From: Acidobacteriota bacterium
GTDB taxonomy: Bacteria; Acidobacteriota; Blastocatellia; Pyrinomonadales; Pyrinomonadaceae
Assembly: GCA_005790265.1 (NCBI GenBank)
Contig: SXVE01000510.1
Location: 1-13,324, forward strand
Direction of reading: 5' to 3'
DNA: 13,324 bases
The translations under genes were made by a program, and so were the position numbers. Positions 6,295 through 12,285 of this stretch are shown in pieces; position 1 is the first letter of the stretch, and the number at the start of each line of letters is the position of its first letter. The notes beneath the pieces are model-generated. The model saw only the letters and a program-made list of their open reading frames with translations, was not told the DNA's origin and made no database searches.

Positions 6295-6714
6295 ATGTTA
6301 GACAACGCAAATTTACCGCCCGTCAACCAGCAAAATCTGGATATTCGCTCGACGCCGCGCGAAGAAATGACGCTTTATCCGCTCGATTCTTTTAAATACG
6401 ATTACGCCGGTCGCGAGATTTGGATTGATTTTGAGATACCGGAATTTACGGCGATCTGTCCGTTTTCCGATTTTCCGGATTTCGCGATTATCAAACTTCG
6501 CTACGTGCCGAACGAGCGCTGCATCGAGCTGAAAAGCTTGAAAATGTACATCAATTCGTTTCGCGAAATCAAGGTTTTTCACGAACACGTTATCAATATT
6601 ATTCTCGAAGATTTCGTTAAAGCCTGCGATCCGCTGCAAGTAGAAATCGAAGGCGATTTTCACGTGCGCGGCAATATCAAAACGGTTGTGCGAGCGAAAT
6701 ACAGCAAAAATTAA
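6295..6714 (+). CDS. queF: NADPH-dependent 7-cyano-7-deazaguanine (preQ0) reductase
   Basis: Reduces the nitrile of preQ0 to the amine preQ1 in the queuosine tRNA-modification pathway. It is the short (single-domain, 139-residue) QueF form. The active-site Cys55 lies in EFTAICPFSDFPDFA (51-64), followed by the catalytic Asp62. The substrate-binding signature IELKSLKMYINSFR (77-90) is intact, and FHEH (95-98) supplies Glu97. The CPFSDFPDF stretch replaces the commoner CPxTGQPDF; such variation is seen in other QueF proteins. No other queuosine gene and no preQ1 riboswitch-like leader was recognised. The 173-base spacer before it contains TTGACA (6267-6272) but no well-placed -10. It converges on carD across a shared hairpin. 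Confidence 0.95.
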   Translation: MLDNANLPPVNQQNLDIRSTPREEMTLYPLDSFKYDYAGREIWIDFEIPEFTAICPFSDFPDFAIIKLRYVPNERCIELKSLKMYINSFREIKVFHEHVINIILEDFVKACDPLQVEIEGDFHVRGNIKTVVRAKYSKN

Positions 6715-6716
6715 AC

Positions 6717-6794
6717 GAAAAAAAACTTTTTCAATTCTCAAAAATCGTGCCGGCGTCAGCCGCAATGAATGTTGAGATTGAAAAAGTCTTTTTC
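6717..6794. terminator. Bidirectional hairpin terminator between convergent queF and carD
   Basis: Left arm 6717-6740 and right arm 6773-6794 are complementary over about 22 bases with one bulged base. The core is ACTTTTTCAAT against ATTGAAAAAGT. The loop is 32 bases. On the plus strand the stem ends in CTTTTTCTTTTTAA, and on the minus strand in a run of T, so it can stop both transcripts. It begins 3 bases after the queF stop. Confidence 0.7.
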
Positions 6795-6822
6795 TTTTTA
6801 ATCGTCAGATTTTTCTGCTTTT

Positions 6823-7359
6823 TTAGTGAATTCGTGCCGCCATTATGTGCGGCTGCACGGAAATGTGTTTTTCGCACGCCGCCGCGACCAGCTCGTCAAT
6901 TTTTTCGGAGATTTTCGTTTCGCCGGAAAAACTCGCGTTGGTAATTTCCGAAACCAGCAGAAATTTCGCTTTGTCCAGCAAAATCTGTTCGCGCATCGAA
7001 AGTTTTTTTTCGTGCGACAAAAAAGTCAGTTTTTTGAGCACGTCAGCGGCTTCAAAAACGCTGCCCGACTGTAATTTTTCGCCGTATTCGCGCGAACGCG
7101 TTTTCCAATCGTCGGAGACATTTTCAAAATCAGTGCCGAGATTTTCCATCAAATTCTCGTACTCGGAAAAACAGATAATCGGACGAATTCCGACGTTTTC
7201 CGTTTTCGTCATCGGCACGAAAATAATCGAATCATCGCTCAGCACGCGCAGCAAATAAAAGCTCATCGAATTGCTGCCGATAATCTTGTTCTGAATACCT
7301 TCAACCTGACACACGCCCTGATTGGGATAGCAAACTTTTTGCCCGATACTCAATTCCAT
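6823..7359 (-). CDS. carD: CarD-like (CdnL/TRCF interaction domain) transcriptional regulator
   Basis: CarD/CdnL proteins bind the RNA polymerase beta subunit and promoter DNA and stabilise open complexes. The protein has 178 residues, the family length. The N-terminal RNA-polymerase interaction domain (about 1-65) shows IGQKVCYPNQGVCQVEGI, FYLLRV and IIFVPMTKTENVGIRPI. The C-terminal helical DNA-binding part (about 75-175) has the conserved Trp85 (DDWKTRSREYGEKLQSG), then EAADVLKKLTFLSHEKKLS and EQILLDKAKFLLVSEI. Start ATG at 7357-7359; AAGGAG at 7371-7376 is 11 bases away, slightly long. A second ATG (7364-7366) in another frame lies between them and would encode only about 22 residues. It lies 141 bases after phoR but has its own extended -10 promoter. 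Its regulon cannot be inferred here. Confidence 0.92.
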   Translation of the reverse strand: MELSIGQKVCYPNQGVCQVEGIQNKIIGSNSMSFYLLRVLSDDSIIFVPMTKTENVGIRPIICFSEYENLMENLGTDFENVSDDWKTRSREYGEKLQSGSVFEAADVLKKLTFLSHEKKLSMREQILLDKAKFLLVSEITNASFSGETKISEKIDELVAAACEKHISVQPHIMAARIH

Positions 7360-7370
7360 AACTCATTCGT

Positions 7371-7376
7371 CTCCTT
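7371..7376 (-). promoter_or_regulatory. Ribosome binding site of carD
   Basis: AAGGAG on the minus strand lies 11 bases upstream of the carD ATG. Together with the NTF2-like gene it is one of only two clear Shine-Dalgarno motifs in the window. Confidence 0.65.
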
Positions 7377-7449
7377 CTAATGCTAAGAAACAGCCGTAAA
7401 CGACAAAACGTTCGTCCGCTTTATCGAATTTTTTTGTTTAGGAACCGGT

Positions 7450-7458
7450 ATTATAACA
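7450..7458 (-). promoter_or_regulatory. Extended -10 promoter of carD
   Basis: The minus-strand sequence TGTTATAAT is a perfect extended -10 (TGnTATAAT). The -35 region at 17-base spacing (ATCCGA) is poor, as is usual for extended -10 promoters. Transcription would begin near 7443, giving a leader of about 80 bases before carD. Confidence 0.65.
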
Positions 7459-7500
7459 CAGTTGAGCGGCGGTCGGATTTTTATTTTTGCGCGCGGAAAA

Positions 7501-8580
7501 TTATTGCTGAACGGCGGGCAGCTCGACGATGAAACACGCGCCTTCGCCGGGCGCGGATTTGACGGCGACTTCGCCGCCGTGCAGTCGTGCGAGATGTTTG
7601 ACAATCGCTAAACCGAGTCCGGTTCCGCCGATTTCGCGCGAGCGAGCGCGATCCGTGCGGTAAAATCTTTCAAAAATTCGCTGTAGATGTTCGCCGGGAA
7701 TTCCTTCGCCTTCGTCCGTTACGGAAATGCTGTTTTTTTCTGCGGAATTATTCAATCTGACCGTGACGCTGCCCGCCGGACGATTGAATTTAACGGCGTT
7801 GTCAATCAAATTCGTCAGCATTTGTTCGAGCCGGAGCGCGTCGGCTTTAACGTATTCATCTTTATTGACATCATTAACCAATCTGATTTCGCGCTCGGCG
7901 GCTTTCGCGGAAAGATTAATAAAAATTTCGTCAACGAGCGCGGCGAGTTTGATGTTTTTCAGATGAATTTTGACGCCGCCCGATTCGATTGAGGAAAGTT
8001 CGAGAATATCGTTGATTAAATGATGCATTCGTTCAGCGTTTTTGCGAATCACGCCGAGAAATCGGAGATTGTTTTCCGCGTCTTCAATCGCGCCGTCTTC
8101 GAGCGTTTCGACAAACGCCATAATCGCCGTGAGCGGCGTGCGCAGTTCGTGCGAAATATTGGAGAGAAATTCCTGCCGAACGCGTTCGAGATGTTCGATC
8201 TGCGTTACGTCGTAAAAAAAGCCAATCGCGCTCTTTTTGCCGTCGAGCCGAATCGGAGCGATGTGAACGTCATATTTTTGCTGAGCGGCGGAGTGAAGTT
8301 CCAGTTTGATATCGGAAACTTGATCTTCCTCGAGCGCGCGGCGAAAAGCGTCGTGCAAATTAAAATCGCGAATCACTTCGCTCAGGCGTTTTCCTTCGAG
8401 CGCCGCGCCGCCGCGTTCAAAGCTTTTATGAGCCGCTTTGTTTGAAGCGACAACGCGCAAATCCTGACCGACAACTAAAATGCTTTCGCGCGTCGTTTCG
8501 AGAAATTCGCGCAAAAATTGTCGGGAATTTTCCGGCGCGACGACTTCTCTGGCTGAAAAAAAAGAATTAAAAAGACTCAT
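7501..8580 (-). CDS. phoR: PAS-domain sensor histidine kinase, PhoR-like, without membrane segments
   Basis: Partner kinase of the adjacent PhoB-type regulator. The 359 residues contain a PAS domain (about 27-125: ESILVVGQDLRVVASNKAAH, ending in IGFFYDVTQIEHLERVRQEF). The HisKA dimerisation domain follows, with the phospho-acceptor His144 in FLSNISHELRTPLTAI. The HATPase_c domain has an N box (NLIDNAVKFN, Asn261), G1 DEGEGIP (289-295), F box FERFYR (303-308) and G2 GGTGLGLAI (318-326). No hydrophobic membrane helix precedes the PAS domain. Typical PhoR proteins have one or two, so this kinase should be cytosolic. The start codon overlaps the phoB stop as ATGA (8577-8580), implying coupled translation. 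The PhoR name rests on architecture and the partner; the signal is not shown by sequence, and no pst or phoU genes are in the window. Confidence 0.88.
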   Translation of the reverse strand: MSLFNSFFSAREVVAPENSRQFLREFLETTRESILVVGQDLRVVASNKAAHKSFERGGAALEGKRLSEVIRDFNLHDAFRRALEEDQVSDIKLELHSAAQQKYDVHIAPIRLDGKKSAIGFFYDVTQIEHLERVRQEFLSNISHELRTPLTAIMAFVETLEDGAIEDAENNLRFLGVIRKNAERMHHLINDILELSSIESGGVKIHLKNIKLAALVDEIFINLSAKAAEREIRLVNDVNKDEYVKADALRLEQMLTNLIDNAVKFNRPAGSVTVRLNNSAEKNSISVTDEGEGIPGEHLQRIFERFYRTDRARSREIGGTGLGLAIVKHLARLHGGEVAVKSAPGEGACFIVELPAVQQ

Positions 8581-9263
8581 TTACATCCGACGAAACGGTA
8601 ACCGATGCCGACGACGGTTTCGATACAATTTCCGCAGTCGCCCAATTTTTGCCGAAGGCGGCGAATATGCACGTCGAGCGTTCGCGTATCGCCGAAATAG
8701 CTGTAACCCCAAACATTATCGAGAAGCTGCTGCCGCGTCGCGACGCGTCCCATATTTTTTATCAAATGTTCAAGCAGCGCGAATTCCTTGCGCGTCAATT
8801 TAACGTCTTCGGCGGCGCACAAAACGCGCATATCGGCGAAATCAATCGTCATTCGCTCGTCTTCATAACGCGGCGCGTCGTCTTTCTCCACGCGGCGCAA
8901 AACGGCGCGGACGCGCGCGATTACTTCTTTGACCGAAAAAGGCTTGACGATATAATCGTCCGCGCCGAGTTCGAGACCGGCGATTTTGTCGGTTTCGGCG
9001 GCTTTCGCGGTGAGCATAATAATCGGCGTGTCCTCGGTCAGAGATTCGCGTCGCAACCGGCGACACAACTCCATTCCGGTCATTCCCGGAAGCATTAAAT
9101 CCAGAATAATCAAGGACGGCGCGTTTTTTTCGTCGAGCGCAAATCGCAACCCCTTTTCGCCGGATTCGGCAATAATCGGACGAAAACCTTCGCGTTTGAA
9201 ATTATAATGGAGACTTTCGGCGATGTCGGCGTCGTCTTCGACGATCAAAATGTTTTGCAGCAT
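8577..9263 (-). CDS. phoB: OmpR/PhoB-family response regulator
   Basis: DNA-binding output of the two-component pair. The protein has 228 residues. The receiver domain (1-120) has the acidic pocket Asp10-Asp11, the phospho-acceptor Asp55 in LIILDLMLPGMTG, Thr85 in IIMLTAKA and Lys107 in DDYIVKPFS, so it should be phosphorylatable. The winged-helix effector domain (about 130-226) shows LTRKEFALLEHLIKNMGRVA, RQQLLDNVWGY, and the recognition helix and wing TRTLDVHIRRLRQKLG and VVGIGYRFVG. These are strongly PhoB-like. The gene overlaps phoR by 4 bases. Upstream, at 9363-9390, three hexamers at 11-base spacing look like a PhoB/PhoP binding box, suggesting autoregulation. The start is ATG at 9261-9263, preceded by a weak CGGAAA. 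Confidence 0.9.
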   Translation of the reverse strand: MLQNILIVEDDADIAESLHYNFKREGFRPIIAESGEKGLRFALDEKNAPSLIILDLMLPGMTGMELCRRLRRESLTEDTPIIMLTAKAAETDKIAGLELGADDYIVKPFSVKEVIARVRAVLRRVEKDDAPRYEDERMTIDFADMRVLCAAEDVKLTRKEFALLEHLIKNMGRVATRQQLLDNVWGYSYFGDTRTLDVHIRRLRQKLGDCGNCIETVVGIGYRFVGCK

Positions 9264-9362
9264 ATTTTCCGAGTTTTTACGATTACTACGCTTCCATTGA
9301 AAAAGTCAGAAACGTTTTTTTGCTTAAACTGGCAAAATTTTATGTTACTCAGCTTACCGCGA

Positions 9363-9390
9363 CGTGAACAAAATGTTAAGAAAATGTTAA
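9363..9390 (-). promoter_or_regulatory. Candidate PhoB/PhoP box: three hexamers at 11-base period upstream of phoB
   Basis: On the minus strand TTAACA (9390-9385), TTAACA (9379-9374) and TTCACG (9368-9363) are each separated by 5 bases (TTTTC, TTTTG), an exact 11-base period. This matches the organisation of PhoP boxes (TTAACA-like direct repeats with 4-6-base gaps), where dimers of an OmpR-family regulator bind one face of DNA. Possible -10 elements downstream are TAACAT (9347-9342) and TAAAAT (9342-9337). Confidence 0.6.
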
Positions 9391-9500
9391 CGAAAACCTT
9401 TCGGCAGGAACAATGAAATTTCGGACGGAAAATAAAATAAAAAAACGCCGCCTTGAAAACGCCGCGCTGCAATCATTGTGCAGTGTGGAATTTATAATAT

Positions 9501-9998
9501 TTAGACGGGTTTATCGCGTTCTTTCGGGCGGAGCAAATTTCTCAGGCTGCCGCAGTCGGCTTTCGCTTCGTCCCATTTTTCGACGTTCAGATCAATCACG
9601 GCTAAACCGGCGGTCGGCATCTGCTCATTTTCTCCGGTGAGAAATCTAATCAAACCTTCGATTCCGGGATTGTGCCCGACCAGCATCGCCGATTCGGGAT
9701 CGTTTTCCATTTCGCACAAAAGCTGGAGAAGCATTTGCGGACTGGCTTCGTAAATGCGCTCATCAAAGCTGATTTCCGGTTCGATTCCGGCAACTTCGCG
9801 CACCAGAATAGCCGTTTGTTTCGCTCTTTTGGCAGGCGAACACAGCAGCGTTTCCGGCTGAAACTTGTTTTTATAAATTATTTCGCCCATCACCGGAACG
9901 GCTTCCAAGCCGCGCTTGTTCAACGGACGTTCAAAATCAGACCAATTCGGGTTATCCCAACTCGATTTGGCGTGGCGCATTATATAAAGGGTTTTCAT
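9501..9998 (-). CDS. sixA: SixA-like phosphohistidine phosphatase (histidine phosphatase superfamily)
   Basis: A small cytosolic phosphatase (165 residues) of the branch that removes phosphate from phosphohistidine. The catalytic motif is at the N terminus: TLYIMRHAKSSWD with His9 and Arg8. DFERPLNKRGLEAVPVMG (21-38) is the SixA-type follow-on, CSPAKRAKQTA (53-63) supplies the second arginine region, and VGHNPGIEGL (107-116) has the second catalytic His109. The known SixA of Escherichia coli acts on histidine phosphotransfer proteins; the partner here is unknown. A short stem-loop (GCTTTTC-TTG-GAAAAGC, 10008-10024) lies 9 bases upstream of the ATG and includes the only purine-rich stretch. 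It lies 237 bases upstream of phoB, same strand, but the phoB promoter region intervenes. Confidence 0.9.
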   Translation of the reverse strand: MKTLYIMRHAKSSWDNPNWSDFERPLNKRGLEAVPVMGEIIYKNKFQPETLLCSPAKRAKQTAILVREVAGIEPEISFDERIYEASPQMLLQLLCEMENDPESAMLVGHNPGIEGLIRFLTGENEQMPTAGLAVIDLNVEKWDEAKADCGSLRNLLRPKERDKPV

Positions 9999-10070
9999 TT
10001 AATTTTTGCTTTTCCAAGAAAAGCAGATCGCGATTAAAACAGCAGCGCGAAAACAAATGATGAAATGAAT

Positions 10071-10096
10071 CAGCGCGCAAGATGTTCTGCGCGCTG
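10071..10096 (-). terminator. Hairpin downstream of the CBS-domain gene, weak terminator
   Basis: CAGCGCGCA and TGCGCGCTG form a perfect 9-bp GC-rich stem around an 8-base loop, 15 bases past the stop codon. On the minus strand the following sequence (ATTCATTTCATC) is T-rich but lacks a T run, so termination may be partial. Confidence 0.5.
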
Positions 10097-10111
10097 AAAC
10101 TCAATCATTGG

Positions 10112-10570
10112 TTACTCGACTTCTCGAAGCAGAATCGGACGGGGTTTGCCAATTTCAATCAGAGTAGAAACAATTTTTTTCGTTAATTTTTTATTTTCGT
10201 CGGTTTTCAAAAGAAGATCGTTCAGCGAAATGATACCAAGTAATTCGCCGGTTTGACTAGTCACCGGCAAACGCCTGATGCGGTTTTTCCGCATTTTCTT
10301 TAACACGTCTTTCAGATCATCGTCCGCATCAACCGCAATTACCTCGCCGCCGCAAAATTCTCCGGCTTTGATTTCCGCCGCTTTTCGGTCTTGCGTGCCG
10401 ACGGCGATGGAAATATCGCGATCAGTGATCATTCCGACAACAACATTGTGATCGTCAACAACCGGAACCACGCCGCAGTCTTTATGCCACATAATATCAA
10501 CGGCTTTTGTCAGATTGTCTGACGAATGACAAAAACCGACTTCTTTGCTCATTACATCTTGAACTTTCAT
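10112..10570 (-). CDS. Tandem CBS-domain protein
   Basis: A protein of 152 residues consisting almost entirely of one CBS pair. CBS1 covers about 1-57 (MKVQDVMSKE, LTKAVDIMWHKDCGVVPVVD, VVGMITDRDISIAV). CBS2 covers about 66-122 (VIAVDADDDLKDVLKKM, RIRRLPVTSQTGELLGIISLNDLL). CBS pairs usually bind adenine nucleotides (AMP, ATP, SAM or similar) and act as energy sensors for a partner protein. No enzymatic, DNA-binding or membrane part is present, so this is a stand-alone regulator with unknown partner. The C-terminal tail after 122 is charged and helical. It is divergent from ppx with only 46 bases between their starts, so the two may share a regulatory region. No Shine-Dalgarno is obvious before ATG 10568-10570. 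Confidence 0.88.
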   Translation of the reverse strand: MKVQDVMSKEVGFCHSSDNLTKAVDIMWHKDCGVVPVVDDHNVVVGMITDRDISIAVGTQDRKAAEIKAGEFCGGEVIAVDADDDLKDVLKKMRKNRIRRLPVTSQTGELLGIISLNDLLLKTDENKKLTKKIVSTLIEIGKPRPILLREVE

Positions 10571-10616
10571 AAATTTGATGAAAAACTCTAAATTTCAATT
10601 TTATATTGTAACAAAA

Positions 10617-12152
10617 ATGAAAACACAAACCATTGCCGCCATTGACATCGGTTCAAATTCGCTCAAACTCGTCATCGTCAAAGCCAGCGCCGCCGATTCT
10701 TTTACAGTGATTTTGCAGGAACGTGAACGCGTTCGGCTCGGACACGAAACGCTGAAAACAGGGCGTTTATCAGCCGAAGCGATTAATCTTTCGGCGGACG
10801 CGATTACCAGATTTCGGGCGACGGCGGAAAACCGCAACGCCGATGTCGTCCTCGCCGTCGCCACCGCTTCGGTGCGCAGCGCGGACAACGCGGCGGAATT
10901 TGTCAATGAAATCGAACGGCGAACGGGCGTGCGCGTCGAGATTTTATCTTCGCTCGAAGAAGCGCGCTTGATCGGAATTGCCGCCGCGCAATACGTTTGC
11001 GCCAACGAATGCGTGCTGCTTAATATTGACATCGGTGGCGGCTCGACCGAACTTTCGCTGATGAAAGCAGGCGAACCGCACAAACTTTTTTCGATGAAGC
11101 TCGGTGCGGTCGGTTTGACGGAAAAATTCATTTTCAGCGATCCGCCGAAACTGAAGGAGTTAAAAAATCTGCGTTTTGAAATCGAACAGCGGCTCGAAAG
11201 ACCTTTTCAAAAACTGAAAAACGCCAAATGGGAAATCGCCACCGGAACTTCCGGCACGATTTTAAATCTCGCGTCGCTGATTAATCTCGGCGCGCGCGAA
11301 AATTCCTCGATCACGCTGAAAAAACTTCATGAGTTAAACGAAAGTTTGATCGCCAAAACGATTGACGAACGCGCCGTGTTGCCGAGCATCAGCCGTCAGC
11401 GCGCGGAAGTAATCATCGCGGGCGGGCAAATTCTCGAAGCGGTAATGCAAACTTTGAAAATCGAAACGCTGCAACCGTGCACATTCGCTTTGCGCGAAGG
11501 CGTGATTATTGATTACCTGCGGCAGAGCGAAGCCGAATCGCTGCCGCCCGTGCCCGATACGCAGGACAAACGACTGCGCGACGTTTTCGCCGTCGGTCGG
11601 CATTTTAACTATGAAGAAAATCACGCGCTGCAACTGGCAAATTTAGCGGAAAAGATTTTCGATCAGCTCGCGCCCGTCTATCAACTCGAACGACACTGGC
11701 GCACGCTGCTTTCCGCCGCCGCGCTGCTGCACGAAATCGGCTACCACATTTCGCACGAAGATTACCACAAACATTCGCTCTATCTGATTAAATACTCGCC
11801 GATTACCGGCTTTTCCGAAACGGAAAAATTGATCATCGCCAACATCGCGCGTTATCACAAAGGCTCACTGCCAAAGGAAAAACATGCGGATTATACGATT
11901 TTGAGCCTCAAAGATCAGACGATTGTCGCGCGACTCGGCGGCATTCTTCGGCTTGCCGACGCGCTCGACCGCGCATCGCGGCATAAAATCGAGAAAATAA
12001 AATTCAAAACGGCGAACGATCAGCTTCAGTTAAAAATATACGGCGAAAATATCAACGTGTCTGAAATCGAACTTTTCGCCGCGAAAAAAGATTTGTTTGA
12101 AGCTGCTTTCGAGTGCAGTTTGAAAATCGAATCTGCCGCAGCGAACGAGTGA
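10617..12152 (+). CDS. ppx: Ppx/GppA-family phosphatase (exopolyphosphatase or pppGpp phosphohydrolase)
   Basis: Cleaves terminal phosphate from polyphosphate and/or pppGpp. From the ATG at 10617 the protein has 511 residues, the length of the two-domain enzymes. The ASKHA-fold half (1-300) shows IAAIDIGSNSLKLVIV (6-21, phosphate loop), SSLEEARLIG (111-120, with the catalytic Glu at 114 or 115), NIDIGGGSTELS (136-147) and ATGTSGTILNLASL (208-221). The HD-like C-terminal half (about 315-511) has LLHEIGYHI (370-378) with HE in place of HD, as in the Escherichia enzyme, and ARYHKG. An ATG at 10578 or TTG at 10575 would add 13-14 poorly conserved residues. The 10617 start directly precedes the conserved TIAAIDIGSNS and is preferred. 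Ppx and GppA cannot be separated by eye. A -10-like TATATT (10602-10607) is 9 bases before the ATG. Confidence 0.92.
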   Translation: MKTQTIAAIDIGSNSLKLVIVKASAADSFTVILQERERVRLGHETLKTGRLSAEAINLSADAITRFRATAENRNADVVLAVATASVRSADNAAEFVNEIERRTGVRVEILSSLEEARLIGIAAAQYVCANECVLLNIDIGGGSTELSLMKAGEPHKLFSMKLGAVGLTEKFIFSDPPKLKELKNLRFEIEQRLERPFQKLKNAKWEIATGTSGTILNLASLINLGARENSSITLKKLHELNESLIAKTIDERAVLPSISRQRAEVIIAGGQILEAVMQTLKIETLQPCTFALREGVIIDYLRQSEAESLPPVPDTQDKRLRDVFAVGRHFNYEENHALQLANLAEKIFDQLAPVYQLERHWRTLLSAAALLHEIGYHISHEDYHKHSLYLIKYSPITGFSETEKLIIANIARYHKGSLPKEKHADYTILSLKDQTIVARLGGILRLADALDRASRHKIEKIKFKTANDQLQLKIYGENINVSEIELFAAKKDLFEAAFECSLKIESAAANE

Positions 12153-12180
12153 AAAATTTCAGAAACTTAAATTGCGCAGT

Positions 12181-12223
12181 AAAAAGCGCGTTTCGTTTTG
12201 CAGTAAAACGAAACGCGCTTTTT
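12181..12223. terminator. Perfect 19-bp bidirectional terminator between ppx and the MoeB gene
   Basis: Arms at 12181-12199 and 12205-12223 are exact complements with a 5-base loop GCAGT. The GC-rich stem centre is flanked by A5 and T5 at its outer ends, so on each strand it ends in a U run. It starts 28 bases past the ppx stop and ends 62 bases before the stop of the convergent MoeB-type gene. An additional weak AT stem (CTAAAAT/ATTTTAG, 12240-12260) follows. Confidence 0.9.
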
Positions 12224-12285
12224 AGACTTATTTAATAAACTAAAATCAATTTAATTTTAGCTTATTGCTTTACGAAATCTCGACT

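Noticed and set aside
6313..6765. 150-codon open frame antisense to queF
   Set aside because: It lies opposite a clear queF with intact catalytic motifs, and its translation shows no recognisable domain. Codon bias of the real gene explains the long antisense frame.
9430..9480. Rho-independent terminator after sixA
   Set aside because: There is a T run on the minus strand, but the GC-rich stretch before it (GGCGTTTT repeated) is a direct repeat and does not form a hairpin.
10601..11131. 176-codon open frame antisense to the start of ppx
   Set aside because: It is rich in Ser, Ala, Thr and Arg, typical of antisense reading, with no motif. The plus-strand Ppx/GppA motifs cover the same bases.
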